From Candidatus Brocadiaceae bacterium (GTDB lineage: Bacteria > Planctomycetota > Brocadiia > Brocadiales > Brocadiaceae): 12,797 nucleotides of DNA. Positions 6,758 to 12,544 of this stretch are shown piece by piece. Both the position numbers and the translations under genes were made by a program. The DNA lies in contig JANLHY010000625.1 in assembly GCA_024653795.1 (NCBI GenBank), positions 1 through 12,797 on the forward strand, read 5' to 3'. Every line of letters starts with the position of its first letter. Position 1 is the first letter of the stretch. The notes beneath the pieces were generated by a model. It saw only the letters and a list, made by a program, of their open reading frames with translations, was not told the origin of the DNA and did not search any database.

Positions 6758-8567
6758 GATCAACTTTCGTTACAAACAAATATTCTTTATGGTTGTTAAA
6801 ATTTGTGTTTCCGGCGTTAAAATGTCTGTAATCTTTTTCAAAAACTTTAGTTTTACCCTTCCTTTCCAAGATTTTTTCAATTTCTTGAAGTGTAATTTTA
6901 TTTTTGGACGAGTTGCTCTTTGAGTCGTAGGTGTTATTGTATGACACTACCAAATATTTTGCGTTGAGGTCTCTAATCAGTTCAGCTAACCGATCTTTGG
7001 CTTGAACCCTGCAATAATCACTCATATTTTCAGGGTCGGGTTTTAGCGCCGTGCCGTGTAGTTTCGGCTTATCCCACTTTGTTAGCGTTTCTAACACATG
7101 ATAAAACCGGCTATACTGTCTCGAGTTGTACGGCGGATCAATATAAACCACATCGGCCTTGATTTGTTTTGCTAGTAAGTTTGTATCTTCCCTGTAAATG
7201 GTTACTTTTTTTACCTCTATTGGGTCTATGGGTTTCATAAAAAATCCGTCTTCAATATGATCTTTTTTGAAATATGCATCGTAATGGCCGACGGTATTAG
7301 CGATCTTATCAATTGAATACAGCAATGAAGCAATAAGAATATAATATTCTTTACTCGTTAAATTATTTTTATTTTCTTCGATATTCTCCCTAACAAAACC
7401 AATAATTTTGGATGAACTTTTGCTAAAGTATTTTCCGCCGAAATATTCAGAAAAATAATTGTCTTCTAAGCCCCCGCTATCAATGTTGTTGTAATCTTTA
7501 ATAATATTATTAATCTTGTCTCTGTCCCATTCTCCACTGCCAAAAAAGGCATGATAAATTGCGTAATTAGAATGTAAGAAATCATTCAATATTATTTCGT
7601 CAAAATGCCGTGCTGCAACTGCCGATACAACTCCAGTACCCGCAAAAATATCTGCAAAAGAATTTCCTTTTTCACATTCCTTAGTGATTATGGAAAAAAT
7701 CCATTCGATCAATTTATGTTTACTGCCGATATACCTGCGGTTCTGTAACTGAATATGGTTTTTCTTTACTTGTGGAATGTAAAAATAATTTTCCTGTATC
7801 CTTTCCCCATTTATTTCATACTTTGGTCTTTCGGCTTCCAGAAGATCGAAAAGTGAGTTCTGCACTCCATCAGAAACATAATGTGTTGTTTTGCTTTCTG
7901 ATGTTTGTATATCTATAAAAATACTGTGTATGTCGTTTTCACTAACGATAATAAAATCAATGACATTTACGCCCATGATTTTTCCCGCTTCAAGAATTTT
8001 ATTTATAACTTCTACATCTTGTTTGCTCGGCGTAACGTCACCGGAAGGGTGGTTATGTAGCAAAACAACTCCCGCCGCTCGAAGTTCAACGGCAGGTCCA
8101 AAAATTTCGCGTGGGTGGATTATGCTCTTGTCGAGTATGCCAATCGAAATAACCTCTTTTTTTAGTAATACATTTCTTGCGTTTAGATAAAGACATACCA
8201 GATATTCTTTTTTCTTATCTCGTATATCGGAAGTTAAAGAAACCGCATCTTGCGCTGATAGGACAATGTTATCTTTAGGCCCTAATCCTTCGTAAAAGCG
8301 TCTTACCAGAGCTAATGCCGAAACAATTTGTAACGCTTTTGCTTCGCCTATGCCTGATATTTCTAAAAGGTCGTCAACTGTTATGTCTAAAAATTTATCC
8401 CCAAACTTTCTGATTATTTGCTCCGAAAGTTGTTTAACATTTTTTCCTTTGATTCCACTTCCAATCAAAATAGCTAAAAGCTCGCTTTTAGAAAGAGCAT
8501 CCGGGCCTTTTTCTAAAAACCTTTCGCGCGGTCTATCGATTTTTGGAATGTCTTTTAGTTTTCCCAT
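6750..8567 (-). CDS. RadC (JAMM) domain fused to D12 adenine methyltransferase
   Basis: A 605-residue fusion. Residues 1-225 form a full RadC-like protein: start MGKLKDIPKIDRPRERFLEK, a helix-hairpin-helix (ISGIGEAKALQIV, 70-82), and the JAB1/MPN metal-binding set E138, H171-N-H173-P-S and D184 (LLHNHPSGDVTPSKQD). A linker of about 50 residues follows. Residues 276-605 form a complete D12 methyltransferase of the FokI/NlaIII-like type: motif X RRYIGSKHKLIEWI (277-290), motif I FADIFAGTGVVSAV (304-317), LNDF, and motif IV DPPY at 477-480 in YIDPPYNSRQYSRFYHVLET. RadC itself has no settled biochemical role, though RadC-like proteins are common on mobile DNA. The methyltransferase half probably modifies one strand of the AlwI-type site. 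There is one uninterrupted frame across the junction, so this is not two overlapping genes. It is the first intact gene of the four-gene operon. Confidence 0.9.
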   Translation of the reverse strand: MGKLKDIPKIDRPRERFLEKGPDALSKSELLAILIGSGIKGKNVKQLSEQIIRKFGDKFLDITVDDLLEISGIGEAKALQIVSALALVRRFYEGLGPKDNIVLSAQDAVSLTSDIRDKKKEYLVCLYLNARNVLLKKEVISIGILDKSIIHPREIFGPAVELRAAGVVLLHNHPSGDVTPSKQDVEVINKILEAGKIMGVNVIDFIIVSENDIHSIFIDIQTSESKTTHYVSDGVQNSLFDLLEAERPKYEINGERIQENYFYIPQVKKNHIQLQNRRYIGSKHKLIEWIFSIITKECEKGNSFADIFAGTGVVSAVAARHFDEIILNDFLHSNYAIYHAFFGSGEWDRDKINNIIKDYNNIDSGGLEDNYFSEYFGGKYFSKSSSKIIGFVRENIEENKNNLTSKEYYILIASLLYSIDKIANTVGHYDAYFKKDHIEDGFFMKPIDPIEVKKVTIYREDTNLLAKQIKADVVYIDPPYNSRQYSRFYHVLETLTKWDKPKLHGTALKPDPENMSDYCRVQAKDRLAELIRDLNAKYLVVSYNNTYDSKSNSSKNKITLQEIEKILERKGKTKVFEKDYRHFNAGNTNFNNHKEYLFVTKVDHE

Positions 8568-8572
8568 ATTTA

Positions 8573-8641
8573 TTTTCTATAAACTTCTTCTAGGGTCTTG
8601 CCTCTTTCCGTTTTCCATTTTTTCCAACCGTTTGTAATCAA
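8573..8641 (-). pseudogene. 3' tail of an unidentified gene abutting the RadC fusion
   Basis: In a frame different from the methylase fragment, the minus strand reads LITNGWKKWKTERGKTLEEV-YRK and stops with a TAA only 2 nt before the RadC-methyltransferase ATG. The spacing is like that of the other genes in the cassette, and the codon pattern (W..W....GKTLEEV) looks like genuine protein. I read it as the last codons of a gene once upstream of the fusion gene in the donor operon, cut off at the junction near 8630-8645. No family could be named. A chance frame is possible because the stretch is short. Confidence 0.35.
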
Positions 8642-8826
8642 GTTCGTTTATTAACCTATGAATCAAATAAGCCCGAACGATTTCCGCATCGCCTTTGATA
8701 ACTTTCGGGTCCTTATGCTTTTCGATCTTATCGGTATAAGATACAGTAGCCTTTTCGAGGTTAATGGTAACAACCTTAGTTTTTGGTAGATTTCAAGATT
8801 TTTTCAATGTGTTCTTTCCAGTTCAT
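8577..8826 (-). pseudogene. Broken N-terminus of an N-6 DNA methylase (HsdM-like)
   Basis: An ATG at 8826 with a purine-rich GAGGA upstream starts MNWKEHIEKILKSTKN and hits a stop at 8776-8778. In a shifted frame, from about 8776 down, the strand reads KVVTINLEKATVSYTDKIEK, then GDAEIVRAYLIHRLINELDY. This last segment is the hallmark N-terminal region of type I/IIG N-6 DNA methylases and related restriction subunits (GD.EIVRAYL...LVNELGY). Similarity ends after LDYK and the frame closes at 8577. The fragment is thus frameshifted and truncated after about 70 codons. It has the same orientation as the specificity remnant at 2570-3135, suggesting both are ends of one gene interrupted by the restriction-Shedu cassette. 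Assignment by motif memory only. Confidence 0.6.
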
Positions 8827-8893
8827 ATATGATCCTCTTTGGATTTTAGTTCTATATTAATCCATACTTTTATAGAAACTGCAAACAATAACT

Positions 8894-9148
8894 TTAGCTA
8901 TCCGTTTCTATCGAATGGAGTATCCATACAAGGGTATCGGTGTTATAAGAGATGGAAAAAAGGTTGACGCCGTCCGTGACCGCAAAATTGTGTATGACGG
9001 CCTTTCCCAACCTTTCTGTCCAAACATAGGTAATTTCCTGTACGAGGTACTTTTGGCCACTCCATATAAACCAGACAGGTTTAAGTTTCTTTTTACTATC
9101 GCCAAAGATAGCTCCCACCTTGATCGTTTCATTGATTTCTGTAATCAT
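8894..9148 (-). CDS. Small conserved protein, DUF6504-like
   Basis: An 84-residue soluble protein with the pattern KLKPVWFIWSGQKYLVQEIT...W.......IHNFAVTDG.N.FSISYN..TLVWILHSIE. This W-x-G-x-x-Y-x-V-x-E-x-x-x-x-W arrangement resembles small proteins of the DUF6504 type, which I recall as often encoded near Y-family polymerases and SOS genes; biochemical function unknown. ATG 9148 is chosen because GGTGG lies about 6 nt upstream; a TTG at 9163 would place that ribosome-binding site inside the gene. It lies between lexA and the defence block on the same strand. In an undisturbed lexA-small gene-dinB arrangement it would sit just ahead of dinB. Confidence 0.7.
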   Translation of the reverse strand: MITEINETIKVGAIFGDSKKKLKPVWFIWSGQKYLVQEITYVWTERLGKAVIHNFAVTDGVNLFSISYNTDTLVWILHSIETDS

Positions 9149-9168
9149 AATTCCACCAAACAATTATA

Positions 9169-9303
9169 GTAACTGTTCAGCTCACCGCAGAGAACGCCGA
9201 GATCGCAGAGGCTGTTAGAGAAGAAACAGAAAAACAATTGGGATTTTTCCCTTTATTTTATTATTTCTCAGCGTTCTCCGCGCCCTTTGCGGTGAACTAT
9301 TAC
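9169..9303. repeat. MITE-like element with CACCGCAGAG core
   Basis: About 135 bp bounded by GTAACTGTTCAGC (9169-9181) and the inverted GGTGAACTATTAC (9291-9303), the same ends as the elements at 1022-1294 and 12545-12679. The interior is an imperfect palindrome: CTCACCGCAGAGAACGCCGAG at the left and CTCAGCGTTCTCCGCGCCCT at the right. The flanks CAATTATA (9161-9168) and CAATTTAT (9304-9311) look like a decayed 8-bp duplication. It separates the lexA stop from the small gene upstream region. Confidence 0.7.
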
Positions 9304-9310
9304 CAATTTA

Positions 9311-9934
9311 TTATTTATCCAGTTGCCTTATCACAGTTGTAACCTTACCAATGATTTGCACATCGGCCTGACCTTCTTTAATGATAATTGGTTTCATGGT
9401 TGGATGTTCGGGTTTCAGATGTATCATATTTCCCTTTTTATAAAATCGCTTTACGGTGGCCTCGTCATTTATGAGAGCAACCACGATTTCCCCGTTATTG
9501 GCTACAGGCTGTGGTTTAACTAGGACAAGGTCTCCCTCCTGTATGTGCGCCTCAATCATGCTGTCTCCCACTACCCGCAAAAAAAAGGCATTATTGCTAC
9601 GGCATATCGTTTTATCTACGGAAAGGTATCCTTCGACATCTTCTATGGCTGGATGCGGTGTCCCTGCCCGAACCTTTCCCACAATCGGAACTGACCTCAA
9701 TTCCAGGCTTCTGCCAGACGCCTCAATAATCTCAATCGCACGAGGGCTATTGAATTGCCTCTTGATGTACCCTTTACGCTCCAGGACATCGAGGTATTTT
9801 TTAACAATGTTGGTGCTGGAAAGCCCGATTCCATCCATAATTTCCCGCACGGTTGGGGGGTAGCCCATTTCCTGAAGGCGTTCCTTCAGAAAAGACAAAA
9901 ATCTTAGCTGTTTTTTAGTTAATGGTTTGGTCAT
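9311..9934 (-). CDS. lexA: LexA SOS repressor
   Basis: Repressor of the DNA-damage (SOS) regulon that cleaves itself when RecA filaments form. The 207-residue protein has the N-terminal winged helix (MTKPLTKKQLRFLSFLKER; GYPPTVREIMDGIGLSSTNI, 24-43), the self-cleavage bond A90-G91 in VGKVRAGTPHPA, the catalytic S125 in VVGDSMIEAHI and K162 in EATVKRF. All are in the expected places and the length is typical. ATG 9934 is preceded by no clear Shine-Dalgarno, but lies 15 nt after the palindromic operator and about 27 nt after the likely start of transcription. It is expected to repress itself. It is followed on the same strand by the repeat element, the small DUF6504-like gene, the defence block and finally dinB. 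Confidence 0.96.
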   Translation of the reverse strand: MTKPLTKKQLRFLSFLKERLQEMGYPPTVREIMDGIGLSSTNIVKKYLDVLERKGYIKRQFNSPRAIEIIEASGRSLELRSVPIVGKVRAGTPHPAIEDVEGYLSVDKTICRSNNAFFLRVVGDSMIEAHIQEGDLVLVKPQPVANNGEIVVALINDEATVKRFYKKGNMIHLKPEHPTMKPIIIKEGQADVQIIGKVTTVIRQLDK

Positions 9935-9949
9935 AGATTTTTATTTATA

Positions 9950-9967
9950 GGTGAACGCATGTTCACC
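9950..9967. promoter_or_regulatory. LexA operator (SOS box)
   Basis: GGTGAACGCATGTTCACC is a palindrome with 7-bp arms around GCAT. Its GAAC-N4-GTTC core is the SOS box form best known from Bacillus and other non-enteric bacteria, not the enteric CTGT-N8-ACAG form. It begins right after the lexA -10 box and covers the expected transcription start, ideal for autorepression. No second box of this form was noticed in the window. Confidence 0.88.
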
Positions 9968-9995
9968 ATTATATTTTTTATCCTCCCCCTGTCAA
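9968..9995 (-). promoter_or_regulatory. lexA promoter, consensus sigma-70 type
   Basis: On the minus strand a perfect TTGACA (9990-9995) and a perfect TATAAT (9968-9973) are separated by 16 bases. The -10 box touches the LexA operator. Start of transcription is expected near 9961, giving a leader of about 27 nt. Confidence 0.85.
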
Positions 9996-10020
9996 GCCTT
10001 ATCTGATAAATTTTTTGGGC

Positions 10021-10162
10021 ATTTTAAATTATGCCGCCTTCGGCAGCGACTTTTAAGCTCCCCTCTAGAAAGAGGGGCTGGGGGTGTGTAGCGGCAAACT
10101 TACACACCCCTTTATCCCCTCTTTTTAGAGGGGAATCACAAAAGATTGAAATGCCTAAACAT
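10021..10162. repeat. Hairpin repeat unit 1, left of the IS91 element
   Basis: Begins ATTTTAAATTATGCCGCCTTCGGC and ends with TTGAAATGCCTAAACAT (10146-10162). The core is a long imperfect hairpin: left arm 10058-10090 (CCCCTCTAGAAAGAGGGG, then GGGGGTGTGTA) pairs with right arm 10101-10134 (TACACACCCC, then CCCCTCTTTTTAGAGGGG). The related unit 2 lies at 11748-11911 in the same orientation. Nothing protein-coding is apparent. Confidence 0.65.
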
Positions 10163-10170
10163 TTAATTAG

Positions 10171-10198
10171 GTTGGGTTTTAAAAGACAAAAACCCAAC
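10171..10198 (+). terminator. Hairpin with T-rich tail ahead of the transposase
   Basis: GTTGGGTTTT (10171-10180) and AAAACCCAAC (10189-10198) form a perfect 10-bp stem with an 8-nt loop, followed on the plus strand by ACTTTTTC. It looks like an intrinsic terminator that would block read-in to the transposase gene, or the sub-terminal hairpin expected at one end of an IS91-family element. Both readings are possible. Confidence 0.45.
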
Positions 10199-10236
10199 GA
10201 CTTTTTCTTTGAATTTATCTTTTGAGTAAAGTATAA

Positions 10237-11457
10237 ATGATACCCGTGGAATACGTCAGCAGTAACGGCATAAAGCTCAGAACTCTATTCCTGGACAACG
10301 GGAACTGGTGGAAGCTTTTCCTTAAATACCGACATCTGATTCGACTCAGTATCATAATCAACGTCTCAAAACTCCTTGTATGCAGAACTTCTTTTCTCGG
10401 TTACCATCACTTTCTCTGTCCTACCTGCTCGAAGAGCATCAAAGTTCCACACAGTTGCAAATCCAGATTCTGCCCCTCCTGCGGTAAAAAGGCTACTGAC
10501 ATCTGGATTAAAAACAGCTTTAGCACCCTTCCCAAAACTACCTGGCAACACATCACCTTTACTATGCCTTCTGAACTCTGGGCATTCTTCTGGCTTAACC
10601 GCTACCTGATGAACCTTATTCCCCTGATAGCAGCAAACATCATTAAAGATTGGGCTAAACGAAAAGGATTTCTTCCCGGTATCTTTCTTGCCATCCATAC
10701 CTTTGGCAGAGACCTCAAAAAAAATATCCATATCCACCTCTCATCCACCGTTGGCGGACTCTCTCTGACGTATGATTCCTGGTTCAGAGGAACTTACTTC
10801 TACCATGCGTCGCTCAAGAAGACCTGGAGATACCAAATCATTGCTCTTTTACGAGAGGAATTTAAAAAGGGTGACCTTAAGCTCCCTTCCTCTCTTAAGC
10901 ATATTACCTCATACAATGAGTTCTATTCCTGGACAACTCAGTTTTATGAAAAAACCTGGGTCGTACACCTCAATGAACAATCAGATAACATGAAGGCCAA
11001 CGTAGAGTATCTCGGTAAATACCTCAAACGGCCTCCCCTTGGTGAAACCAGAATCAAACACTATGACGGTAATACCGTTACCTTTGAGTATCTTGACCAC
11101 TATACCAATATCAAAGAAACCATGACCTTGCCTGTACTCGACTTTATTGAACGGCTCATCTGCCATATCCCAGACAAAAACTTCAGAAATATCCGTTACT
11201 ATGGGTTCTTGGCAAACAGACTCAGGGGAAAACTCTTACCCTTAGTCTATAAACTCCTTGATATAAAAACTGTTATTACCACAAAGGTCTACCTCTCATG
11301 GAGAAATATGATACAGGCTGCCTACAAATACGACCCCCTGAGATGCCCGTTGTGTAAGTCCATCATGCTACTAAAGGCAGTTGTACTGCCTTCTTATTAT
11401 TCCCTTGTCTCAAAACACGAGGAGATTGCTCATGGCTACTTTCCCCTTCTTCTCTAA
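10237..11457 (+). CDS. IS91-family rolling-circle transposase (HUH, Y2)
   Basis: A 406-residue HUH transposase. The N-terminal zinc-binding region reads CPTC (61-64), SCKSRFCPSC (73-82); the HUH-type metal site is the H165-I-H167 in NIHIHLSSTVGGLS; the catalytic tyrosine pair is Y258 and Y262 in VEYLGKYLKRPPLGE; and the family C-terminal segment RYYGFLANRLRGKL (320-333) is followed by CPLC (370-373). Such enzymes nick one strand and move the element by rolling-circle replication. It looks complete, with both tyrosines present. The chosen ATG has only weak ribosome-binding support. The last 26 nt overlap the next small gene. The transcription direction is divergent from lexA. Confidence 0.9.
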   Translation: MIPVEYVSSNGIKLRTLFLDNGNWWKLFLKYRHLIRLSIIINVSKLLVCRTSFLGYHHFLCPTCSKSIKVPHSCKSRFCPSCGKKATDIWIKNSFSTLPKTTWQHITFTMPSELWAFFWLNRYLMNLIPLIAANIIKDWAKRKGFLPGIFLAIHTFGRDLKKNIHIHLSSTVGGLSLTYDSWFRGTYFYHASLKKTWRYQIIALLREEFKKGDLKLPSSLKHITSYNEFYSWTTQFYEKTWVVHLNEQSDNMKANVEYLGKYLKRPPLGETRIKHYDGNTVTFEYLDHYTNIKETMTLPVLDFIERLICHIPDKNFRNIRYYGFLANRLRGKLLPLVYKLLDIKTVITTKVYLSWRNMIQAAYKYDPLRCPLCKSIMLLKAVVLPSYYSLVSKHEEIAHGYFPLLL

Positions 11458-11728
11458 CAAAATACAAACCGTTCTGGTACGATGCACTTACTGTTATGAC
11501 GAGTTCTATCTCTCACCGAGAGAGGTACGTCTTCTTGAAACCAAAAATACCGGAGATACTGTCTGTCCTGTCAAAGAAGAGTGCGATATGTGTCATATTG
11601 GCTTTGTGATCCCGGTAAATTATACCAACAAACATGGAAAAACCTATCGTTTCCATGAAATGAAACCAAAAATCAAAAACCTTGACCCTAATACCGTCAC
11701 GGAACGCATATTCAGTCACGATTTCTAA
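11432..11728 (+). CDS. Small zinc-ribbon-like protein carried with IS91 transposase
   Basis: A 98-residue protein with cysteine pairs C18-x2-C21 and C51-x2-C54 plus C45 (RCTYCYDEF...VCPVKEECDMCHIGF), suggesting a zinc ribbon. The ATG at 11432 has GAGGAG 7 nt upstream and overlaps the transposase end by 26 nt, so the two are probably translated together. An upstream in-frame ATG at 11381 lies deep inside the transposase and lacks such a site. The tight coupling suggests a role in the element's movement or its control, but I recognise no named family and no function can be given. Confidence 0.6.
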   Translation: MATFPFFSNKIQTVLVRCTYCYDEFYLSPREVRLLETKNTGDTVCPVKEECDMCHIGFVIPVNYTNKHGKTYRFHEMKPKIKNLDPNTVTERIFSHDF

Positions 11729-11747
11729 AAGTTTGAATTTCCTGAAC

Positions 11748-11911
11748 ATTAAATTAGGCCGCCTTCGGCGACTACACGAATTAAAGATAATCCCTCCCTT
11801 GATGGGAGGGACAAAGGGAGCGTAGGGGCAGGTTTCAAACATGCCCCTACATTACCCCACCTAGCCGCCCCCATCGAGGTGGAGGAACAATAGTTTGAAA
11901 TTCCTGAACAT
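11748..11911. repeat. Hairpin repeat unit 2, right of the IS91 element
   Basis: Starts ATTAAATTAGGCCGCCTTCGG and ends TTGAAATTCCTGAACAT (11895-11911), parallel to unit 1 at 10021-10162. Inside are the stems CCCTCCC (11792-11798)/GGGAGGG (11804-11810) and GTAGGGGCA (11822-11830)/TGCCCCTAC (11842-11850). The end sequence TTGAA(A/T)TTCCTGAACAT also occurs just before the unit at 11733-11749, so the unit is bracketed by a direct repeat matching at 16 of 17 positions. No gene is seen in this stretch. Confidence 0.6.
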
Positions 11912-11927
11912 GAACATATATTTAGGC

Positions 11928-11955
11928 TTGACACCATCGGAGATATATGTAACAT
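11928..11955 (+). promoter_or_regulatory. Possible promoter of the superoxide reductase gene
   Basis: A perfect TTGACA (11928-11933) is followed after 16 bases by TAACAT (11950-11955), four of six consensus bases. It would give a leader of about 60 nt before ATG 12021. It lies just beyond the hairpin unit, so the gene seems to have its own signal. Confidence 0.35.
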
Positions 11956-12020
11956 TACTTTTTAGTTACCGTAGTTTTGATTTAATCTAAAGTTCTTATT
12001 TTTTAGTGGGAGGAAATGTT

Positions 12021-12479
12021 ATGCAAGGCTTTGATAGAAGGAAATTTTTAAAAACCATCGGGATTTCCGCTGTTACCGCGGGATTGGCTACTACTGTGGG
12101 TTCTTTAAAAAGTGTCAGCGCTGACGAGGTGGATTGGTTTCAGAACGTTAACCGTGTAAAAGACCCTCTCAATAAAACCCCAAAAGAGAAAGGTCACGCC
12201 CCGGTGGTACAGTGGCCCATAAACATAAATAACGGGGAACCATTTAACCTGGACATTCAGATTGGTGAAACCTTGCATCCAATGACTTCGAATCATTATA
12301 TACAGTGGATCGAGGTGTATGCAGGGATCGAACAGGTTTCACGGATAGAATTTTCACCCCTGTGTCCCCAGGCAAAAGTAACTATTCCTATAGCCGTCAA
12401 GGAGTCTTCTACTCTGAGAATTTTGACCCGTTGCAATTTACACGGTATCTGGGAAACGATAAAAAAGGTGAGCATCTAA
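12021..12479 (+). CDS. Tat-exported superoxide reductase (neelaredoxin/desulfoferrodoxin type)
   Basis: Non-haem iron enzyme that reduces superoxide to hydrogen peroxide without making oxygen, suited to anaerobes. The 152-residue protein begins with a twin-arginine signal (DRRKFLKTIGISAVTAGLA, R6-R7) with likely cleavage after SVSA at 34, so it acts outside the cytoplasm. The iron-binding set is complete: H59 in EKGHAPVV, H86 and H92 in LHPMTSNHYIQWI, C138 and H141 in CNLHGIWE. There is no N-terminal desulforedoxin-type cysteine set, so it is of the one-iron type. The familiar EKH motif reads EKGH, with one inserted glycine. ATG 12021 is chosen because GGGAGG lies 7 nt upstream; a GTG at 12006 would precede this site. 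The gene stands alone between repeats. Confidence 0.9.
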   Translation: MQGFDRRKFLKTIGISAVTAGLATTVGSLKSVSADEVDWFQNVNRVKDPLNKTPKEKGHAPVVQWPININNGEPFNLDIQIGETLHPMTSNHYIQWIEVYAGIEQVSRIEFSPLCPQAKVTIPIAVKESSTLRILTRCNLHGIWETIKKVSI

Positions 12480-12544
12480 GAGTGTATTTCACAAAATATA
12501 GAGATTATGGTTCTTCTGGAAATTGTATGGGTATTTAAAATTTC

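Larger units (their letters stand above)
10157..11758 (+). mobile_element. IS91-family insertion element, ends approximate
   Basis: Rolling-circle type element carrying an IS91-like transposase and a small zinc-ribbon gene. IS91 elements have no terminal inverted repeats and usually make no target duplication, so exact ends are hard to fix. A 26-nt direct repeat, 22 identical, flanks the coding region: 10146-10171 and 11733-11758; both copies contain CCT(A/G)AACATT(T/A)AATTAGG. The right copy contains GAAC, the tetranucleotide IS91 prefers as target. The limits given are those of the inner part of this repeat and should be read as approximate. Confidence 0.55.

Noticed and set aside
9161..9170. 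TATAAT (9163-9168, minus strand) as promoter for the small gene
   Set aside because: No acceptable -35 at the right distance; the element end inserted there makes the match likely accidental.
9456..9863. Plus-strand open frame of 135 codons opposite lexA
   Set aside because: Shadow of the strongly conserved lexA frame, with no ribosome-binding site.
10366..10737. Minus-strand open frame opposite the transposase
   Set aside because: Antisense shadow of a clear IS91 transposase.
11513..11955. Minus-strand open frames over the hairpin unit right of the IS
   Set aside because: They run through palindromic repeats and the zinc-ribbon gene in antisense and resemble nothing known.
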